A stretch of DNA of 64,000 bases, taken from positions 2,170,001 to 2,234,000 of the forward strand of contig NZ_CP038437.2 in assembly GCF_008329985.2 (NCBI RefSeq), given 5' to 3'. Every line of letters starts with the position of its first letter. The stretch's first letter is position 1. Source of the DNA: Halomonas binhaiensis (GTDB lineage: Bacteria; Pseudomonadota; Gammaproteobacteria; Pseudomonadales; Halomonadaceae). Shown piece by piece: positions 43,113-50,004 of this stretch. The position numbers and the translations under genes are program-made. The notes below the pieces were generated by a model. That model ran no database searches. It was not told the origin of the DNA and saw only the letters and a program-made list of their open reading frames with translations.

Positions 43113-43787
43113 ATGAAACGGCTCTATTTATCCGATACCGTTGCCGGTGAGATCAGCACCTGGATCAACGAGAAACAGCTCAAGGCGGGTGATCAGTTGC
43201 CTTCGGCATCTGAATGGATGGTACGCCTGGGAGTAGGGCGCTCAACGCTGCGAGAGGGCCTCAAGAAACTCGAGGCTGAGGGCATCATCGAGATCATCAA
43301 CGGCAAAGGCATATTCGTCAGTGAACAGAAGACCTTTCAGCTGTTGGAAACACTCGGACTGAGTGATGCCAAAGAGCACCTGCTGGAGATGCTGGATGTA
43401 CGCCAGGCGCTGGAAGAACGTGCCATTGTGCTGGCAACGCAGCGTGGATCAGAGGCAGCTTTCGCGGAAATGGCCACGCATCTCGAGGCCTATGAACGGG
43501 CGAGAGAAAAAGAGGACTTTCTTGGCATCAGCGAGGCCGATGCGGCGTTTCATCTGGCCATCTACGAGGCCTGCGGCAACAGTGTGCTGGTAGGCCTGAT
43601 CAGGCTGATGCATGACGATCTGTATGTTTCCTGGGACAGCCTGGAAGATCGCCTGCAGGTATTTGACGCCAGCTTCGATCATCACGTCGAACTGCTTGAT
43701 GCCATGCGCCAGCGTAACGAGTCCGCTGCTGTCAGCGCCTTCGGCGCTCTGATCGAGGCGACTCGGCGCACTGTCGAAGAGATGTAG
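43113..43787 (+). CDS. GntR-family (FCD) transcriptional regulator
   Basis: 224 residues from ATG 43113 (MKRLYLSDTVAGEIS). An upstream in-frame ATG adds 32 unconserved residues. Winged helix LPSASEWMVRLGVGRSTLREGLKKLEAEGII, and FCD domain with metal-site positions in ADAAFHLAIYEACGN and FDHHVELLDAM. It is divergent from the PLP enzyme/NhaC operon and is probably its regulator. It is followed by 16-bp repeats and a strong terminator. Confidence 0.9.
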   Translation: MKRLYLSDTVAGEISTWINEKQLKAGDQLPSASEWMVRLGVGRSTLREGLKKLEAEGIIEIINGKGIFVSEQKTFQLLETLGLSDAKEHLLEMLDVRQALEERAIVLATQRGSEAAFAEMATHLEAYERAREKEDFLGISEADAAFHLAIYEACGNSVLVGLIRLMHDDLYVSWDSLEDRLQVFDASFDHHVELLDAMRQRNESAAVSAFGALIEATRRTVEEM

Positions 43788-43788
43788 C

Positions 43789-43834
43789 CGACAGCTCTTC
43801 GTAACGACTGCTCTGTATAACGACTGCTCTGGGC
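43789..43834 (+). repeat. Three 14-16 bp repeats just after the gntR stop
   Basis: CGACAGCTCTTCGTAA (43789-43804), CGACTGCTCTGTATAA (43805-43820) and CGACTGCTCTGGGC (43821-43834), beginning one base after the stop codon. The first two end in TAA. Confidence 0.85.
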
Positions 43835-43850
43835 AAGGCATGCACGCACC

Positions 43851-43884
43851 ATAAAAGGCCGAGGTTACTGCCTCGGCCTTTTAT
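43851..43884. terminator. Strong bidirectional terminator between gntR and fabF
   Basis: ATAAAAGGCCGAGG and CCTCGGCCTTTTAT are exact 14-bp arms around TTACTG. The A/T ends give a U tract in both directions, a classic intrinsic terminator for two convergent genes. Confidence 0.95.
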
Positions 43885-43912
43885 GGTGTTATTTCAACAT
43901 GGTGTTATTTCT
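43883..43912 (-). repeat. 14-bp duplication after the fabF-like gene
   Basis: ATGGTGTTATTTCA (43883-43896) and ATGGTGTTATTTCT (43899-43912) differ at one base. They overlap the right end of the terminator and lie 25 bases beyond the fabF stop. Confidence 0.8.
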
Positions 43913-43936
43913 TCATGCTTCGCATCCGCCCTGGCG

Positions 43937-45205
43937 TTACTCGAAGCGACTGACGATCAGAGCTGCATTGACCCCACCAAAGCCAAAGCCGTTGCATAGT
44001 ACATGCTGGGTCGCCTGTTCCCGGGCAACGCCTGGTACAAAGTCCAGGTCCTGCATGTCTGCATCAGCGCTATCCATGTTCAGTGTTGGCGGCAATCGAT
44101 TGGTCATCGTGGCCATGGCACTGAACAGGCTCTCCACGCCACCGGCAGCTCCCAGCAGGTGCCCGGTCGCGGATTTGGTGGAAGAAATCGGGATATTGGG
44201 CAAGTCATCACCAAAGACACGCCGGAGCGAAGCAACTTCGGCCCTGTCACCCACCGGAGTGGATGTGGCGTGGGCGTTGATATAGCTGATATCCCTGGGC
44301 TCCAGCTCAGCCATGCGCAACGCAGTGTGGATAGCATCGGCGGCACCTGCACCGTCTTCCGGGCCCGCCGTGATGTGGTAGGCATCAGCGCTGGTGCCAT
44401 AACCTCTGACAATGGCCAATGGCGTGGCGCCACGCTTCAAGGCGTGCTCCAGGGTCTCGATGACCATCAATCCCGCGCCTTCTCCCATGACGAAACCATT
44501 GCGTGACTGATCAAAAGGGCGAGAAGCACTGGCTGGCGCCTGCTGCTCGGTCGACAGCGCCTTGAGTGCATGAAATCCCGCCAGGGAAAGAGGGTCGACA
44601 CAGGCCTCGGCGCCACCGACCAGGGCAACGTCAGCTTCTCCACTGCGTATCATGCGCATGCCATCGCCGATGGCTTGCAGGCCTGCTGCACAAGCCGTGA
44701 CAGGGCAACCCAAGGGACCACGGAAGCCATAGCGAATCGACAGCTGGCTGGCTGCCATGTTGGCAAGAAAGGCTGGCACCGTAAAAGGTGACAAGCGTCG
44801 ATGACCTTGCTGAGTCAGGGTATTCTGCGCTTGGGTGATGGTCGGAAACCCACCGATTCCCGTTGCGATGATGGTTGCCGTGGCGCGTTGCCCTTGCGGA
44901 TCTTCCGGGAACCAGTTCGCCTGGGACAAAGCCTGCTCCGCGGCAGCCAGAGCATACAAGGAGAACAGATCCTGCTTGCGGCGTTCCTTGGGGCTGACGA
45001 CCTGGTCCAGGTCGAGTCCGGCCTCGTCATCGTCAGCAATCTCCGGAACCAGGCCCGCTATCTTGATGGGCAGAGCACTGGTATCGAAGCGTGAAATGAG
45101 GCCGATTCCTGAGCGCCCTGACACCAGGCGTTCCCAAACGGCCTTGACGCCGCAACCCAATGGGCTGACCATGCCCATGCCGGTGATGACAATAGGTGAT
45201 TTCAT
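43937..45205 (-). CDS. FabF-like beta-ketoacyl-ACP synthase II
   Basis: 422 residues. Condensing-enzyme triad: Cys in GCPVTACAAGLQAIGDG, His in YINAHATSTPVGD and His in SSTKSATGHLLGAAGGVES. GFGFGGVNAAL is at the C-terminus. It elongates acyl-ACP with malonyl-ACP. It is away from the usual fabD-fabG-acpP-fabF locus and stands alone next to a divergent TetR gene, so it is probably a second, conditionally expressed synthase. GGAG precedes the ATG at 45205. Confidence 0.92.
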   Translation of the reverse strand: MKSPIVITGMGMVSPLGCGVKAVWERLVSGRSGIGLISRFDTSALPIKIAGLVPEIADDDEAGLDLDQVVSPKERRKQDLFSLYALAAAEQALSQANWFPEDPQGQRATATIIATGIGGFPTITQAQNTLTQQGHRRLSPFTVPAFLANMAASQLSIRYGFRGPLGCPVTACAAGLQAIGDGMRMIRSGEADVALVGGAEACVDPLSLAGFHALKALSTEQQAPASASRPFDQSRNGFVMGEGAGLMVIETLEHALKRGATPLAIVRGYGTSADAYHITAGPEDGAGAADAIHTALRMAELEPRDISYINAHATSTPVGDRAEVASLRRVFGDDLPNIPISSTKSATGHLLGAAGGVESLFSAMATMTNRLPPTLNMDSADADMQDLDFVPGVAREQATQHVLCNGFGFGGVNAALIVSRFE

Positions 45206-45354
45206 ACGACCTCCTGAAAACTGCTCCTGAAACCAAATGTCATCGTGACGCTATCACTGGGCTTTATATGATCAAGATAATATTCAGATAGCACGATGAT
45301 ATTGTTGGAGGATTTCGCGAGTGTTTTCCCAGATTCAATGATGGCGAGGACGTC

Positions 45355-46002
45355 ATGCCATATTCCGCTACTCACAAGGCAAGTTCCAGAGAACGTATTC
45401 TGACTTCAGCCACTGAATTGTTCTGTCGCTACGGCTTCAACAAGGTCTCGATCGGACAGATCATGAAGCTGGCAAAGATGACGCATGGTGCCTTCTATGC
45501 CCATTTTGAGTCCAAGGAAGCGCTGTACCGTGCTTCCATCAGTGAAACCTTGAAGCACAGTCGTGCCGCGCGCCTCGTCAAGGGGCCGTTATCGGTCAAG
45601 CACTTGACGGCACTCGTGGCCAACTACTGCAACCTTCGGGAATTGGAGCGCAAGAGCAAGCCTGGTCCTGAAAACGTACTGTTCAACGAGCTAGGCAACG
45701 ACAACGCCGAGATCAAGGTGCTGTTCGAAGCTTCATATCTGCGTATGAAAAAGATGCTCGAGACTCGCTTGATTGCTCTGAGCCGGCTGAAAAAGCTTCC
45801 ATTCGAGCCGAACCGAGAAGCGATCGCGGAGAAATCTCGCGCCATTCTCGCCTCACTGGTTGGCGCGGTCGCCATCGCCAGAAGCCTGCCTGACGAGCAG
45901 GAACGCATGAGTGTACTGGAGGCCGCCCAGAAGCAGATTCTGCTGACACTTGGAGTTGATGATCGCGAAGTGAATCAGTTGTTCGAGAGTGCCGTAAGGT
46001 AA
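45355..46002 (+). CDS. TetR-family transcriptional regulator
   Basis: 215 residues. HTH region YGFNKVSIGQIMKLAKMTHGAFYAHFESKEALY (about 27-60), preceded by SSRERILTSATELF. The long helical C-terminus (LRELERKSKPGPENVLFNELGND) resembles the CgmR/YvdT-like C-terminal domains. It is divergent from the FabF-like gene across a 149-base AT-rich spacer and is its probable regulator. An attractive but unproven role is adjusting fatty-acid synthesis. Confidence 0.9.
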   Translation: MPYSATHKASSRERILTSATELFCRYGFNKVSIGQIMKLAKMTHGAFYAHFESKEALYRASISETLKHSRAARLVKGPLSVKHLTALVANYCNLRELERKSKPGPENVLFNELGNDNAEIKVLFEASYLRMKKMLETRLIALSRLKKLPFEPNREAIAEKSRAILASLVGAVAIARSLPDEQERMSVLEAAQKQILLTLGVDDREVNQLFESAVR

Positions 46003-46093
46003 GAATGCAGTGGGTAGTTTGCCCGAGGTGGTTATTCGTAAGAGCCGCTATCCGCTACGCTGATAGCCACCATCCTTACCCTGGAGGCAAACC

Positions 46094-46560
46094 ATGTTGC
46101 TGCAAGGCTCCTGTCACTGCGGTGCGGTGACATTCAGCGTCGAGTCCCCACATCCCTATCCCTACCAACGCTGCTATTGCTCGATATGTCGCAAGACGGC
46201 GGGCGGTGGTGGCTATGCCATCAACCTGAGCGGCCAGGCCGAGACCCTTCAGGTCGATGGAAGTCAACATAAAGGCATCTACCATGCCGTCATTGATGGT
46301 GAACCCAGCTCGGGGGAGCGTCATTTCTGCGGCATTGTGCCACGGCATTATGGGTCTATGATCCTCATTGGCCGGAGCTTGTGCACCCCTTTGCCTCGGC
46401 TATCGACACTGAATTGCCAGTACCGCCAGAAAATGTGCATCTGATGCTGGCAAGCAAACCTGATTGGGTCCAGGTAGCACCTCATGAGCACGACAAGTTC
46501 TTTGCTGAGTATCCTGAGGAGAGCATTGCAGAATGGCACCAGCGCCTAGGTTTTGCCTGA
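46094..46560 (+). pseudogene. GFA-family (glutathione-dependent formaldehyde-activating) protein, frameshifted
   Basis: The first frame reads MLLQGSCHCGAVTFSVESPH, then YCSICRKTAGGGGYAINL, up to RHFCG near 46333: a GFA domain with CHC and CSIC zinc motifs. The remainder continues in the frame one base along (CATALWVYDPHWPELVHPF, ending EWHQRLGFA and stop at 46560). A one-base deletion of C in GGCCATTGT at about 46333 explains both halves and would restore CGHCATALW. It is either a recent pseudogene or a sequencing error. Intact length would be about 155 residues. Confidence 0.85.
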
Positions 46561-46585
46561 AAGTGCCTGTGCTTGTTCGTGCTGC

Positions 46586-47164
46586 ATGATAGAGATATGG
46601 AAGGATAACTTGGAAGAACAGCTTCTCATGTGGCTGAAGGCGGATGCCCAGAGGCTCGCGGCTCTTGAACGGGCAAGTGAGCTCGGGCTCCAGGACTGGT
46701 GCCTGGCGGCCGGGTTTGTGCGTAACCTGGTGTGGGACAGGTTGCACGAATATGCGCAGTCGACACCGCTCGACGACATCGATTTAGTCTATTTTGATCC
46801 CCAGGACTCAAGCCCTGAGCGTGATTGGATTCTGGAAACCAGGCTGCGTGAAGTCTCGGACTTGCCATGGTCGGTCAAGAACCAGGCCAGAATGCACGTC
46901 AGAAATGCTGACGCCCCATACGTATCCACTGCCGATGCCATGAGTTATTGGGTCGAAATGGAAACGGCCATTGGGGTACGCCTGGTGAGTGACGGACGGG
47001 AGCTTGAGTTGGTTGCGCCATTGGGTCTGGAGGCCTTGTTTGCTGGTAGCGTGACTCTGAACTGGAAACGACCGAAACCAGATGCCTTCAAGGCCCGCAT
47101 TGAAACGAAGGGCTGGCTGGAGAAATGGCCTCGGCTGGTCATTGTCTCGAGCCTGGACGGCTAG
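46586..47164 (+). CDS. Nucleotidyltransferase-family protein (COG3575-like)
   Basis: 192 residues from ATG 46586 (MIEIWKDNLEEQLL). Nucleotidyltransferase-like features are WCLAAGFVRNLVWDRLH, then the acidic pair in LDDIDLVYFD, plus WSVKNQARMHVRNADAPY and APLGLEALFAG. It belongs to a bacterial family of unknown substrate, often stand-alone. The gene begins 26 bases after the GFA remnant. Two 13-bp repeats start at its stop codon. Confidence 0.85.
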   Translation: MIEIWKDNLEEQLLMWLKADAQRLAALERASELGLQDWCLAAGFVRNLVWDRLHEYAQSTPLDDIDLVYFDPQDSSPERDWILETRLREVSDLPWSVKNQARMHVRNADAPYVSTADAMSYWVEMETAIGVRLVSDGRELELVAPLGLEALFAGSVTLNWKRPKPDAFKARIETKGWLEKWPRLVIVSSLDG

Positions 47165-47189
47165 GTGATGCCAAACGGTGATACCAAAC
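47164..47189 (+). repeat. 13-bp tandem repeat at the nucleotidyltransferase stop
   Basis: GGTGATGCCAAAC and GGTGATACCAAAC are adjacent and differ at one base. The first begins with the last base of the TAG stop. Confidence 0.85.
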
Positions 47190-47299
47190 AGAGCCAAGTG
47201 ATGTGAAGGCCGCTCATGCGGACCTATCATTTTCTACCTTGATTGATATGCTATTTTGGCCAATCAGGTATTTATCCTGCTTTATAAGGAGTGAGCTGG

Positions 47300-47812
47300 A
47301 TGTCTGTCCCCGATCGCGCGAGGGCGCTATTGGTAATATCTATCCTGGCCTGTCATGCGGGGGTGGCAATCTCTCAGGAAAGCACGCCAGAGCAGCAGGC
47401 GGAGGCCTCTGCAGGACAAAGGAAAGTGCTGGCTGTCGGTATGCATAACAGTGGCAAGGCTCTGGCGGAAGTCAGTGCTGCCATTCGGGATGGTACGCAA
47501 GTAACGATCAAGGTGCGTTTCCGGCCAGTAGGTAACGGGTTGGAGGAACCGATCGAGCTTTACGACAATCTGACAGAGCGTGCGTATCAGACGGATTTCT
47601 ACCTGCTGGCGGGCAATCGGAAATATCTGTTGTTGAAAGATACCGAAGACCGTCCCCTGGCACCGTCGACTGCGACCATCAATGCCGGTGATGCCATGTA
47701 CGCTGGCTCCTGGTATGGCGTTTTTCCTGCTCCTCCGGTTGACGAAAACGTCATGCTGTTCCTGCAGGATGTGGAACCGCTGGGTCCCTTCCTGATTCCT
47801 GCACAAGACTGA
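47300..47812 (+). CDS. Exported protein of unknown function
   Basis: 170 residues from ATG 47300, with AAGGAG 8 bases upstream. A signal-like N-terminus (ARALLVISILACHAGVAISQ) is followed by a beta-rich domain (KVLAVGMHNSGKALAEVSAAI, TIKVRFRPVGNGL, YQTDFYLLAGNRKYLLLKD, SWYGVFPAPP). I do not recognise the family. It sits directly before an OmpA-like gene in the same direction, with six bases from its stop to the first ATG, so the two may work together at the envelope. Confidence 0.75.
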   Translation: MSVPDRARALLVISILACHAGVAISQESTPEQQAEASAGQRKVLAVGMHNSGKALAEVSAAIRDGTQVTIKVRFRPVGNGLEEPIELYDNLTERAYQTDFYLLAGNRKYLLLKDTEDRPLAPSTATINAGDAMYAGSWYGVFPAPPVDENVMLFLQDVEPLGPFLIPAQD

Positions 47813-47818
47813 TTGCCC

Positions 47819-48514
47819 ATGTTCACTATCCACTCCTTTCCTTCGGTCCATTCTGGGCTCGCATCTCGTATGCGCAAGCCTGTCATTCGCTCTGCAAGCG
47901 CGGTGCTTTTGTCTCTCGGATTGGCAGGTAGCGTACTGGGGAGCGGCAATGACCCCTATATTCTCGAGGTGACACCGGAAGTACGGGAGCTGGTGGCGAA
48001 TGTGGAGGAGTATGAGCGTGACCCGGTGGAGCTGTCGCAACTGGTGCAGGACGTTGTGGCCCATAATGATGGCTTGATGCTGCATGAGCCTGAGACAGAT
48101 GCTTCCGATGGGGAGCATGAGCGCTTTGTACTGTCTGCTACCAGCGATACCTTGTTCGGCAGCGATGGGAAGACACTTTCCGAAGGCGGTCAGGCCATAC
48201 TGGGGCATCTCGTCGAATTGCTCAGCGAGCTTCCCGAAGTGCTGGTGGATGTCATGGGATATACCGACTCCACGGGAACCAAGGAACAGAACCAGGAAGT
48301 TTCCGATGCCAGAGCTGAGGCTGTCACCAGCTACCTTGTGGACAATGGCATCAATGGGGCACGTATCCTATCCAAGGGGCTTGGTGAAAGTCAGCCTGTC
48401 GCGCCAAATGAAATCGACGGGAATGACAATCCCGAAGGGCGTGCCGAGAACCGCCGCGTAGAGATTATTTTATCTTCTCCTCAAGAGGAAGCGCCGCAGG
48501 AGAAGGTGCAATGA
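47819..48514 (+). CDS. OmpA-family outer-membrane or periplasmic protein
   Basis: 231 residues from ATG 47819. The signal peptide seems to begin at MRKPVIRSASAVLLSLGLAG, so ATG 47870 (214 residues) is at least as likely. The C-terminal OmpA domain (about 110-220) has VDVMGYTDSTGTKEQNQ, ARAEAVTSYLVDNGI, SKGLGESQPVAPN and GRAENRRVEIIL, the peptidoglycan-binding pattern. The N-terminal part is short and has no beta-barrel, so it is probably periplasmic or lipid-free and binds the cell wall. It follows the unknown exported gene. Confidence 0.85.
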   Translation: MFTIHSFPSVHSGLASRMRKPVIRSASAVLLSLGLAGSVLGSGNDPYILEVTPEVRELVANVEEYERDPVELSQLVQDVVAHNDGLMLHEPETDASDGEHERFVLSATSDTLFGSDGKTLSEGGQAILGHLVELLSELPEVLVDVMGYTDSTGTKEQNQEVSDARAEAVTSYLVDNGINGARILSKGLGESQPVAPNEIDGNDNPEGRAENRRVEIILSSPQEEAPQEKVQ

Positions 48515-48539
48515 CAAGGCTCGAGAGGAAGCACGTAAC

Positions 48540-48842
48540 GTGTATAGCTACCTGATTGAGTTCAATGTAAAGGAAGGAGAGGAGGCGGCTTTCGTGGAGC
48601 ATTGGAGCCGTCTCACAGAGTATATACACCAGGAATTCGACGGGCTTGGTTCAAGGCTGCACAAGACGGCTGATGGCCAATATATTGCCTATGCTCAATG
48701 GCCCGATGGCGATTCCAGGGACGCAGAACACGCCTGGACCACAGAAGGCAGGGAGCTGCAGAACAAGATGAGAAATACGCTGCTGAATAGTCGTGTGCTT
48801 TATAAGTTTGCAGTGGTGAAGGATCTTCTGAAAGATCCATGA
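48540..48842 (+). CDS. Antibiotic-biosynthesis-monooxygenase (ABM) fold protein
   Basis: 100 residues starting at GTG 48540 (MYSYLIEFNVKEG), with GAGGAAG upstream. Dimeric alpha/beta-barrel type: YLIEFNVKEGEEAAFVEHWSRLTE then DGQYIAYAQWPDGDS. Family members include small monooxygenases and non-catalytic proteins, so no reaction can be assigned. Its stop overlaps the next possible start by ATGA. Confidence 0.75.
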   Translation: MYSYLIEFNVKEGEEAAFVEHWSRLTEYIHQEFDGLGSRLHKTADGQYIAYAQWPDGDSRDAEHAWTTEGRELQNKMRNTLLNSRVLYKFAVVKDLLKDP

Positions 48843-48883
48843 AGCAAGTAAAACACGTTGTCTTGTACGGGGTATCCTGTGCG

Positions 48884-49231
48884 ATGAGTGTCTCACACGA
48901 ATTGCTCGACTTTCTGCTTGATCAACTTGCTCCCCTGGGCAACGTCTCTGCTCGACGTATGTTCGGAAGCATGGGCGTGTTTCTCGATGGGCGCATGTTT
49001 GGCATTCTCAGCAGAGAAAATCGCTTTTACATCAAGACTGATGCGAACAATCTCGAGAAATTCGTGGAACAAGGGTGCGAACCATTCAGTTATTGGGTCT
49101 CGCAGCCTTCCGGGGAACGCAAGCAAAAACGGCTGTCGTATTACGAAGTGCCCGATTCAGCCCTGGAGGATCAGGATGAACTGATGTTCTGGGCAAGACT
49201 CGGGGTTTCAGCATCAATGCCTTCAGGTTGA
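48884..49231 (+). CDS. TfoX N-terminal domain protein
   Basis: 115 residues from ATG 48884 (MSVSHELLDFLLDQL). An in-frame ATG at 48839 that overlaps the previous stop is an alternative (130 residues). The TfoX/Sxy N-terminal domain is shown by VSARRMFGSMGVFLDGRMFGILSRENRFYIKTD and PFSYW then KRLSYYEVPDSALED. The C-terminal TfoX domain of full-length Sxy is missing, so it is the single-domain type of unknown role rather than the competence regulator. Confidence 0.85.
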   Translation: MSVSHELLDFLLDQLAPLGNVSARRMFGSMGVFLDGRMFGILSRENRFYIKTDANNLEKFVEQGCEPFSYWVSQPSGERKQKRLSYYEVPDSALEDQDELMFWARLGVSASMPSG

Positions 49232-49234
49232 TTC

Positions 49235-49963
49235 ATGTCCCAGAATATCTACGATGACCCGGTATTCTTCGATGGATATGCCCAGCTTCCGCGCTCTCAG
49301 TTCGGTTTGGACGGAGCGCCCGAGTGGGCTTCCATTCACGCTATGCTGCCAGAGCTTCGCGGCAAGAATGTCATTGATCTTGGTTGTGGCTATGGTTGGT
49401 TCTGTCGCAGTGCTCGCCAAGCGGGAGCCGCTGACGTGCTCGGTGTCGACTTGTCTGAAAAAATGCTGGCGCGGGCGCGCGAACTGACGGACGATCCTGG
49501 CATTCGCTATCAGCGAGAAGACCTTGAGCAACTGACACTGCCAGAGCAGGCATTCGACCTGGCCTACAGTGCATTGGCACTGCATTACCTGCCGGATCTC
49601 AAACCTTTCCTGGCGACCATCCATCAGGCCCTGAAACCGGGCGGTTGGATGGTCTTCACCACTGAGCACCCGATCTATACCTGTGCGAAGAGCAAGGAGT
49701 GGGTGATCGATGCTGAAGGCCAGCGCTCATGGCCGGTCAATAACTACCAGAACGAAGGCCCGCGAGTCAGCAACTGGCTGGCAGATGGCGTCATCAAGTA
49801 CCACCGGACTCTGGGCACCACTCTGAATGCACTGATTGCTGCAGGCTTTGAGCTGCGCCACGTCGAGGAGTGGGGGCCGAGCGCAGAACAGGTCGCAGCA
49901 GTTCCTGACTTGGCGGAAGAAGCCGAACGTCCGATGATGGTCCTGATCGCGGCGCAGCGATGA
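49235..49963 (+). CDS. Class I SAM-dependent methyltransferase
   Basis: 242 residues. SAM-binding motif I KNVIDLGCGYGWFCRSA, motif II region VLGVDLSEKMLARARE, DLEQLTLPEQAFDLAYSALALHYL and the post-motif HQALKPGGWMVFTTEHPIY. It resembles the UbiE/Tam-like group, and the substrate is not evident. It starts 3 bases after the TfoX-like stop, so it is translationally linked to it. Confidence 0.9.
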   Translation: MSQNIYDDPVFFDGYAQLPRSQFGLDGAPEWASIHAMLPELRGKNVIDLGCGYGWFCRSARQAGAADVLGVDLSEKMLARARELTDDPGIRYQREDLEQLTLPEQAFDLAYSALALHYLPDLKPFLATIHQALKPGGWMVFTTEHPIYTCAKSKEWVIDAEGQRSWPVNNYQNEGPRVSNWLADGVIKYHRTLGTTLNALIAAGFELRHVEEWGPSAEQVAAVPDLAEEAERPMMVLIAAQR

Positions 49964-50004
49964 AGGTTTCTGGTATGTATTTCTGACTAGGGCACCATGT
50001 TGGA

